Source: Meandrina meandrites (Eukaryota; Cnidaria; Anthozoa; Scleractinia; Meandrinidae). From it: 64,000 nt of DNA. Every line of letters starts with the position of its first letter. The stretch's first letter is position 1. Made by a program: the position numbers and the translations under genes. The notes beneath the pieces are model-generated. The model was not told where the DNA came from and ran no database searches. It was given only the letters and a program-made list of their open reading frames with translations. This document shows positions 55,798-64,000 of the stretch, one piece after another. The stretch covers positions 32,581,742-32,645,741 of the forward strand of contig OY855904.1 in the NCBI GenBank assembly GCA_963693305.1. Direction: 5' to 3'.

Positions 55798-58700
55798 CAC
55801 GCTTAACACAATGCATATTCTTCGTTCTTAAAGCGTGATAGCCCAAACACGCTAAACACAGTGTATATTCTTCTTTCTTAAAGCGTGATAGCCCAAACAC
55901 GCTAAACACAATACATATTCTTCGTTCTTAAAGCGTGATAGCCCAAACACGCTAAACACAGTGTATATTCTTCTTTCTTAAAGCGTGATAGCCCAAACAC
56001 GCTAAACACAGTTTATATTCTTCGTTCTTAAAGCGTGATAGCCCAAACACGCTAAACACAGTGTATATTCTTCGTTCTTAAAGCGTGATAGCCCAAACAC
56101 GCTAAACAGTGTATATTCTTCTTTCTTAAAGCGTGATAGCCCAAACACGCTAAACACAATGCATATTCTTCGTTCTTAAAGGGGCTCTGTCACGGGGATT
56201 TCGCAGATTTTTGGTCTAAACCGTTCTGAAATTAGTGGTAGGCAACTATACCCATGAAAATCATTACCGTTGAACATTTAAAGGAAGATATAACCTTAAT
56301 ATGTGGATAGAAATCTAACTATGGCTAAAAATATCGATTTTTGTGTAGACGTGCGGAAACAACTTGAAAAGTTTACCTAAACTTTTCAAGTTGTAATCCA
56401 TTTCCATCCTAGCCATCTGCAGCTTATGATGCTTATTAACAGTTTCGGTGCTCTAAAATACCAATTGTTAATGAAAATGGACTATTATTTTTTGGTTTCC
56501 TTCGACACAAATATAAATTTTGGCTTTCCAAAAATCTGCCAAAATCCGTGACAAAGCCCCTTTAAAGCGTGATAGCCCAAACACGCTAAACACAGTTTAT
56601 ATTCTTCGTTCTTAAAGCGTGATAGCCCAAACACGCTTAATTAACACAATGCATATTCTTCGTTCTTAAAGCGTGATAGCCCAAACACGCTAAACACAGT
56701 GTATATTCTTCTTTCTTAAAGCGTGATAGCCCAAACACGCTAAACACAATGCATATTCTTCGTTCTTAAAGCGTGATAGCCCAAACACGCTAAACACAGT
56801 TTATATTCTTCGTTCTTAAAGCGTGATAGCCCAAACACGCTTAATTAACACAATGCATATTCTTCGTTCTTAAAGCGTGATAGCCCAAACACGCTAAACA
56901 CAGTGTATATTCTTCTTTCTTAAAGCGTGATAGCCCAAACACGCTAAACACAATGCATATTCTTCGTTCTTAAAGCGTGATAGCCCAAACACGCTAAACA
57001 CAGTGTATATTCTTCGTTCTTAAAGCGTGATAGCCCAAACACGCTAAACAGTGTATATTCTTCTTTCTTAAAGCGTGATAGCCCAAACACGCTTAACACA
57101 ATGCATATTCTTCGTTCTTAAAGCGTGATAGCCCAAACACGCTAAACACAGTTTATATTCTTCGTTCTTAAAGCGTGATAGCCCAAACACGCTTAATTAA
57201 CACAATGCATATTCTTCGTTCTTAAAGCGTGATAGCCCAAACACGCTAAACACAGTGTATATTCTTCGTTCTTAAAGCGTGATAGCCCAAACACGCTAAA
57301 CACAGTGTATATTCTTCTTTCTTAAAGCGTGATAGCCCAAACACGCTAAACACAATACATATTCTTCGTTCTTAAAGCGTGATAGCCCAAACACGCTAAA
57401 CACAGTGTATATTCTTCTTTCTTAAAGCGTGATAGCCCAAACACGCTAAACACAGTTTATATTCTTCGTTCTTAAAGCGTGATAGCCCAAACACGCTTAA
57501 TTAACACAATGCATATTCTTCGTTCTTAAAGCGTGATAGCCCAAACACGCTAAACACAGTGTATATTCTTCTTTCTTAAAGCGTGATAGCCCAAACACGC
57601 TAAACACAATGCATATTCTTCGTTCTTAAAGCGTGATAGCCCAAACACGCTAAACACAGTGTATATTCTTCGTTCTTAAAGCGTGATAGCCCAAACACGC
57701 TAAACAGTGTATATTCTTCTTTCTTAAAGCGTGATAGCCCAAACACGCTAAACACAATGCATATTCTTCGTTCTTAAAGCGTGATAGCCCAAACACGCTA
57801 AACACAGTTTATATTCTTCGTTCTTAAAGCGTGATAGCCCAAACACGCTTAATTAACACAATGCATATTCTTCGTTCTTAAAGCGTGATAGCCCAAACAC
57901 GCTTAATTAACACAATGCATATTCTTCGTTCTTAAAGCGTGATAGCCCAAACACGCTAAACACAGTGTATATTCTTCTTTCTTAAAGCGTGATAGCCCAA
58001 ACACGCTAAACACAATGCATATTCTTCGTTCTTAAAGCGTGATAGCCCAAACACGCTAAACACAGTGTATATTCTTCGTTCTTAAAGCGTGATAGCCCAA
58101 ACACGCTAAACACAGTGTATATTCTTCGTTCTTAAAGCGTGATAGCCCAAACACGCTAAACACAGTGTATATTCTTCTTTCTTAAAGCGTGATAGCCCAA
58201 ACACGCTAAACACAATACATATTCTTCGTTCTTAAAGCGTGATAGCCCAAACACGCTAAACACAGTGTATATTCTTCTTTCTTAAAGCGTGATAGCCCAA
58301 ACACGCTAAACACAGTTTATATTCTTCGTTCTTAAAGCGTGATAGCCCAAACACGCTAAACACAATGCATATTCTTCGTTCTTAAAGCGTGATAGCCCAA
58401 ACACGCTAAACACAGTTTATATTCTTCGTTCTTAAAGCGTGATAGCCCAAACACGCTTAATTAACACAATGCATATTCTTCGTTCTTAAAGCGTGATAGC
58501 CCAAACACGCTAAACACAGTGTATATTCTTCTTTCTTAAAGCGTGATAGCCCAAACACGCTAAAAACAATGCATATTCTTCGTTCTTAAAGCGTGATAGC
58601 CCAAACACGCTAAACACAGTGTATATTCTTCGTTCTTAAAGCGTGATAGCCCAAACACGCTAAACACAGTGTATATTCTTCTTTCTTAAAGCGTGATAGC

Positions 58701-61700
58701 CCAAACACGCTTAACACAATGCATATTCTTCGTTCTTAAAGCGTGATAGCCCAAACACGCTAAACACAGTGTATATTCTTCTTTCTTAAAGCGTGATAGC
58801 CCAAACACGCTAAACACAATACATATTCTTCGTTCTTAAAGCGTGATAGCCCAAACACGCTAAACACAGTGTATATTCTTCTTTCTTAAAGCGTGATAGC
58901 CCAAACACGCTAAACACAGTTTATATTCTTCGTTCTTAAAGCGTGATAGCCCAAACACGCTTAATTAACACAATGCATATTCTTCGTTCTTAAAGCGTGA
59001 TAGCCCAAACACGCTAAACACAGTGTATATTCTTCGTTCTTAAAGCGTGATAGCCCAAACACGCTAAACACAGTGTATATTCTTCTTTCTTAAAGCGTGA
59101 TAGCCCAAACACGCTAAACACAATACATATTCTTCGTTCTTAAAGCGTGATAGCCCAAACACGCTAAACACAGTGTATATTCTTCTTTCTTAAAGCGTGA
59201 TAGCCCAAACACGCTAAACACAGTTTATATTCTTCGTTCTTAAAGCGTGATAGCCCAAACACGCTTAATTAACACAATGCATATTCTTCGTTCTTAAAGC
59301 GTGATAGCCCAAACACGCTAAACACAGTGTATATTCTTCTTTCTTAAAGCGTGATAGCCCAAACACGCTAAACACAATGCATATTCTTCGTTCTTAAAGC
59401 GTGATAGCCCAAACACGCTAAACACAGTGTATATTCTTCGTTCTTAAAGCGTGATAGCCCAAACACGCTAAACAGTGTATATTCTTCTTTCTTAAAGCGT
59501 GATAGCCCAAACACGCTAAACACAATGCATATTCTTCTTTCTTAAAGCGTGATAGCCCAAACACGCTAAACACAATGCATATTCTTCTTTCTTAAAGCGT
59601 GATAGCCCAAACACGCTAAACACAATGCATATTCTTCGTTCTTAAAGCGTGATAGCCCAAACACGCTAAACACAGTTTATATTCTTCGTTCTTAAAGCGT
59701 GATAGCCCAAACACGCTTAATTAACACAATGCATATTCTTCGTTCTTAAAGCGTGATAGCCCAAACACGCTAAACACAGTGTATATTCTTCTTTCTTAAA
59801 GCGTGATAGCCCAAACACGCTAAACACAATGCATATTCTTCGTTCTTAAAGCGTGATAGCCCAAACACGCTAAACACAGTGTATATTCTTCGTTCTTAAA
59901 GCGTGATAGCCCAAACACGCTAAACAGTGTATATTCTTCTTTCTTAAAGCGTGATAGCCCAAACACGCTTAACACAATGCATATTCTTCGTTCTTAAAGC
60001 GTGATAGCCCAAACACGCTAAACACAGTTTATATTCTTCGTTCTTAAAGCGTGATAGCCCAAACACGCTTAATTAACACAATGCATATTCTTCGTTCTTA
60101 AAGCGTGATAGCCCAAACACGCTAAACACAGTGTATATTCTTCGTTCTTAAAGCGTGATAGCCCAAACACGCTAAACACAGTGTATATTCTTCTTTCTTA
60201 AAGCGTGATAGCCCAAACACGCTAAACACAATACATATTCTTCGTTCTTAAAGCGTGATAGCCCAAACACGCTAAACACAGTGTATATTCTTCTTTCTTA
60301 AAGCGTGATAGCCCAAACACGCTAAACACAGTTTATATTCTTCGTTCTTAAAGCGTGATAGCCCAAACACGCTTAATTAACACAATGCATATTCTTCGTT
60401 CTTAAAGCGTGATAGCCCAAACACGCTAAACACAGTGTATATTCTTCGTTCTTAAAGCGTGATAGCCCAAACACGCTAAACACAGTGTATATTCTTCTTT
60501 CTTAAAGCGTGATAGCCCAAACACGCTAAACACAATACATATTCTTCGTTCTTAAAGCGTGATAGCCCAAACACGCTAAACACAGTGTATATTCTTCTTT
60601 CTTAAAGCGTGATAGCCCAAACACGCTAAACACAGTTTATATTCTTCGTTCTTAAAGCGTGATAGCCCAAACACGCTTAATTAACACAATGCATATTCTT
60701 CGTTCTTAAAGCGTGATAGCCCAAACACGCTAAACACAGTGTATATTCTTCTTTCTTAAAGCGTGATAGCCCAAACACGCTAAACACAATGCATATTCTT
60801 CGTTCTTAAAGCGTGATAGCCCAAACACGCTAAACACAGTGTATATTCTTCGTTCTTAAAGCGTGATAGCCCAAACACGCTAAACAGTGTATATTCTTCT
60901 TTCTTAAAGCGTGATAGCCCAAACACGCTAAACACAATGCATATTCTTCGTTCTTAAAGCGTGATAGCCCAAACACGCTAAACACAGTTTATATTCTTCG
61001 TTCTTAAAGCGTGATAGCCCAAACACGCTTAATTAACACAATGCATATTCTTCGTTCTTAAAGCGTGATAGCCCAAACACGCTAAACACAGTTTATATTC
61101 TTCTTTCTTAAAGCGTGATAGCCCAAACACGCTAAACACAATGCATATTCTTCGTTCTTAAAGCGTGATAGCCCAAACACGCTAAACACAGTTTATATTC
61201 TTCGTTCTTAAAGCGTGATAGCCCAAACACGCTTAATTAACACAATGCATATTCTTCGTTCTTAAAGCGTGATAGCCCAAACACGCTAAACACAGTGTAT
61301 ATTCTTCGTTCTTAAAGCGTGATAGCCCAAACACGCTAAACACAGTGTATATTCTTCTTTCTTAAAGCGTGATAGCCCAAACACGCTAAACACAATACAT
61401 ATTCTTCGTTCTTAAAGCGTGATAGCCCAAACACGCTAAACACAGTGTATATTCTTCTTTCTTAAAGCGTGATAGCCCAAACACGCTTAACACAATGCAT
61501 ATTCTTCGTTCTTAAAGCGTGATAGCCCAAACACGCTAAACACAGTGTATATTCTTCTTTCTTAAAGCGTGATAGCCCAAACACGCTAAACACAATACAT
61601 ATTCTTCGTTCTTAAAGCGTGATAGCCCAAACACGCTAAACACAGTGTATATTCTTCTTTCTTAAAGCGTGATAGCCCAAACACGCTAAACACAGTTTAT

Positions 61701-64000
61701 ATTCTTCGTTCTTAAAGCGTGATAGCCCAAACACGCTTAATTAACACAATGCATATTCTTCGTTCTTAAAGCGTGATAGCCCAAACACGCTAAACACAGT
61801 GTATATTCTTCTTTCTTAAAGCGTGATAGCCCAAACACGCTAAACACAATGCATATTCTTCGTTCTTAAAGCGTGATAGCCCAAACACGCTAAACACAGT
61901 GTATATTCTTCGTTCTTAAAGCGTGATAGCCCAAACACGCTAAACAGTGTATATTCTTCTTTCTTAAAGCGTGATAGCCCAAACACGCTAAACACAATGC
62001 ATATTCTTCGTTCTTAAAGCGTGATAGCCCAAACACGCTAAACACAGTTTATATTCTTCGTTCTTAAAGCGTGATAGCCCAAACACGCTTAATTAACACA
62101 ATGCATATTCTTCGTTCTTAAAGCGTGATAGCCCAAACACGCTAAACACAGTGTATATTCTTCTTTCTTAAAGCGTGATAGCCCAAACACGCTAAACACA
62201 ATGCATATTCTTCGTTCTTAAAGCGTGATAGCCCAAACCCGCTAAACACAGTGTATATTCTTCGTTCTTAAAGCGTGATAGCCCAAACACGCTAAACACA
62301 GTGTATATTCTTCTTTCTTAAAGCGTGATAGCCCAAACACGCTTAACACAATGCATATTCTTCGTTCTTAAAGCGTGATAGCCCAAACACGCTAAACACA
62401 GTGTATATTCTTCTTTCTTAAAGCGTGATAGCCCAAACACGCTAAACACAATACATATTCTTCGTTCTTAAAGCGTGATAGCCCAAACACGCTAAACACA
62501 GTGTATATTCTTCTTTCTTAAAGCGTGATAGCCCAAACACGCTAAACACAGTTTATATTCTTCGTTCTTAAAGCGTGATAGCCCAAACACGCTTAATTAA
62601 CACAATGCATATTCTTCGTTCTTAAAGCGTGATAGCCCAAACACGCTAAACACAGTGTATATTCTTCGTTCTTAAAGCGTGATAGCCCAAACACGCTAAA
62701 CACAGTGTATATTCTTCTTTCTTAAAGCGTGATAGCCCAAACACGCTAAACACAATACATATTCTTCGTTCTTAAAGCGTGATAGCCCAAACACGCTAAA
62801 CACAGTGTATATTCTTCTTTCTTAAAGCGTGATAGCCCAAACACGCTAAACACAGTTTATATTCTTCGTTCTTAAAGCGTGATAGCCCAAACACGCTAAA
62901 CACAATGCATATTCTTCGTTCTTAAAGCGTGATAGCCCAAACACGCTAAACACAGTTTATATTCTTCGTTCTTAAAGCGTGATAGCCCAAACACGCTTAA
63001 TTAACACAATGCATATTCTTCGTTCTTAAAGCGTGATAGCCCAAACACGCTAAACACAGTGTATATTCTTCTTTCTTAAAGCGTGATAGCCCAAACACGC
63101 TAAACACAATGCATATTCTTCGTTCTTAAAGCGTGATAGCCCAAACACGCTAAACACAGTGTATATTCTTCGTTCTTAAAGCGTGATAGCCCAAACACGT
63201 TAAACACAGTGTATATTCTTCTTTCTTAAAGCGTGATAGCCCAAACACGCTTAACACAATGCATATTCTTCGTTCTTAAAGCGTGATAGCCCAAACACGC
63301 TAAACACAGTGTATATTCTTCTTTCTTAAAGCGTGATAGCCCAAACACGCTAAACACAATACATATTCTTCGTTCTTAAAGCGTGATAGCCCAAACACGC
63401 TAAACACAGTGTATATTCTTCTTTCTTAAAGCGTGATAGCCCAAACACGCTAAACACAGTTTATATTCTTCGTTCTTAAAGCGTGATAGCCCAAACACGC
63501 TTAATTAACACAATGCATATTCTTCGTTCTTAAAGCGTGATAGCCCAAACACCCTAAACACAGTGTATATTCTTCGTTCTTAAAGCGTGATAGCCCAAAC
63601 ACGCTAAACACAGTGTATATTCTTCTTTCTTAAAGCGTGATAGCCCAAACACGCTAAACACAATACATATTCTTCGTTCTTAAAGCGTGATAGCCCAAAC
63701 ACGCTAAACACAGTGTATATTCTTCTTTCTTAAAGCGTGATAGCCCAAACACGCTAAACACAGTTTATATTCTTCGTTCTTAAAGCGTGATAGCCCAAAC
63801 ACGCTTAATTAACACAATGCATATTCTTCGTTCTTAAAGCGTGATAGCCCAAACACGCTAAACACAGTGTATATTCTTCTTTCTTAAATCGTGATAGCCC
63901 AAACACGCTAAACACAATGCATATTCTTCGTTCTTAAAGCGTGATAGCCCAAACACGCTAAACACAGTGTATATTCTTCGTTCTTAAAGCGTGATAGCCC
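55798..64000. repeat. 50-bp satellite array with higher-order structure, continues past window
   Basis: About 155 monomers with a 36-base constant core ('attcttcgttcttaaagcgt' then 'gatagcccaaacacgc') and a variable linker. Linker types give lengths of 50 (taaacacagtgtat, -atacat, -gtttat, -atgcat; ttaacacaatgcat), 54 (ttaattaacacaatgcat) and 48 (taaacagtgtat). Core position G/T alternates (cgttc or ctttc) by linker type. Linkers follow an ordered pattern (see findings). Interrupted once by a MITE at 56180-56561. Non-coding. Confidence 0.98.
56180..56561 (+). mobile_element. TTAA-flanked MITE (family 1, copy 3) inside the satellite
   Basis: 382 bp between TTAA at 56176-56179 and TTAA at 56562-56565. 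Ends 'aggggctctgtcacgg' and 'ccgtgacaaagcccct' are inverted with one mismatch. Removing the element and one TTAA restores an exact satellite monomer ('cgttcttaaagcgtgat'), which proves the target and duplication. Non-coding. Confidence 0.97.

Noticed and set aside
55344..55909. ORFs on both strands rich in SYESYE/RTTRTS
   Set aside because: Translations of the palindromic tandem repeat and satellite start; the pattern is open in several frames only because of the repeat.
55798..64000. CRISPR-like array of ~36-base repeats with ~14-base linkers
   Set aside because: Linkers are a few recurrent variants, not unique spacers; the host is eukaryotic; no cas genes. It is satellite DNA.

Overview
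The window looks like nuclear DNA of an anthozoan cnidarian, most likely a stony coral or a close relative. This is inferred from the combination of AT-rich DNA, many-exon genes with GT-AG introns, a tandem family of intronless class A GPCRs, a secreted metalloprotease carrying cnidarian-style cysteine-rich C-terminal domains, and a mixture of CR1/L2-like LINEs, a DIRS-type element, tRNA-derived SINEs and TTAA-flanked MITEs. No similarity search was run.

Layout. Positions 1-10130 hold a truncated MITE, a 5'-truncated GPCR pseudogene (2614-3060), a 26-unit GTAAG array, one intact GPCR (4925-5878), a tRNA-derived SINE, a small MITE and a tiny GPCR relic (about 8285-8388). Positions 10131-34108 hold one large minus-strand gene. 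I rebuilt it by hand as 25 exons whose reading phases all join, giving about 1185 aa. It is a secreted ADAMTS-type metalloprotease: signal peptide, propeptide, reprolysin domain with the zinc motif HEVAHNLGISHD, disintegrin-like, central TSP1, Cys-rich, spacer, further TSP1 repeats, then two related WSC-like domains instead of the usual vertebrate tails. Its introns carry an L1/Tx1-like fragment, a CR1/L2-like LINE with one nonsense codon, four or more MITE/SINE insertions and microsatellites.

Positions 37150-55326 are a GPCR cluster on the plus strand: two intact receptors (37150-38076 and 39980-40915), a copy killed by one nonsense codon (49907-50842) and a copy with an early nonsense codon and a truncated 3' end (54981-55326). 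The last three lie in recent segmental duplicates of about 2.5 kb. The middle duplicate was split by a 7.1 kb insertion containing a decayed DIRS-type retrotransposon (gag with SAP motif, RT-RNase H, tyrosine recombinase). That element was itself split by a 2.8 kb element with 79-bp inverted repeats, which carries a SINE. A 5'-truncated LINE follows the middle GPCR copy.

Positions 55365-64000 are satellite DNA: first a roughly 112-bp repeat built around a CG-containing palindrome, then more than 8 kb of a 50-bp satellite whose variants form a higher-order pattern of alternating 6-mer and 7-mer blocks. One MITE sits inside this satellite at a clean TTAA site. The array runs off the window end.

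The receptors and the protease have no visible functional link; they are simply neighbours. The strongest unusual items are the protease C-terminus, its 20-nt and 26-nt microexons, the nested-insertion stack, and the satellite with higher-order structure and a datable MITE insertion.
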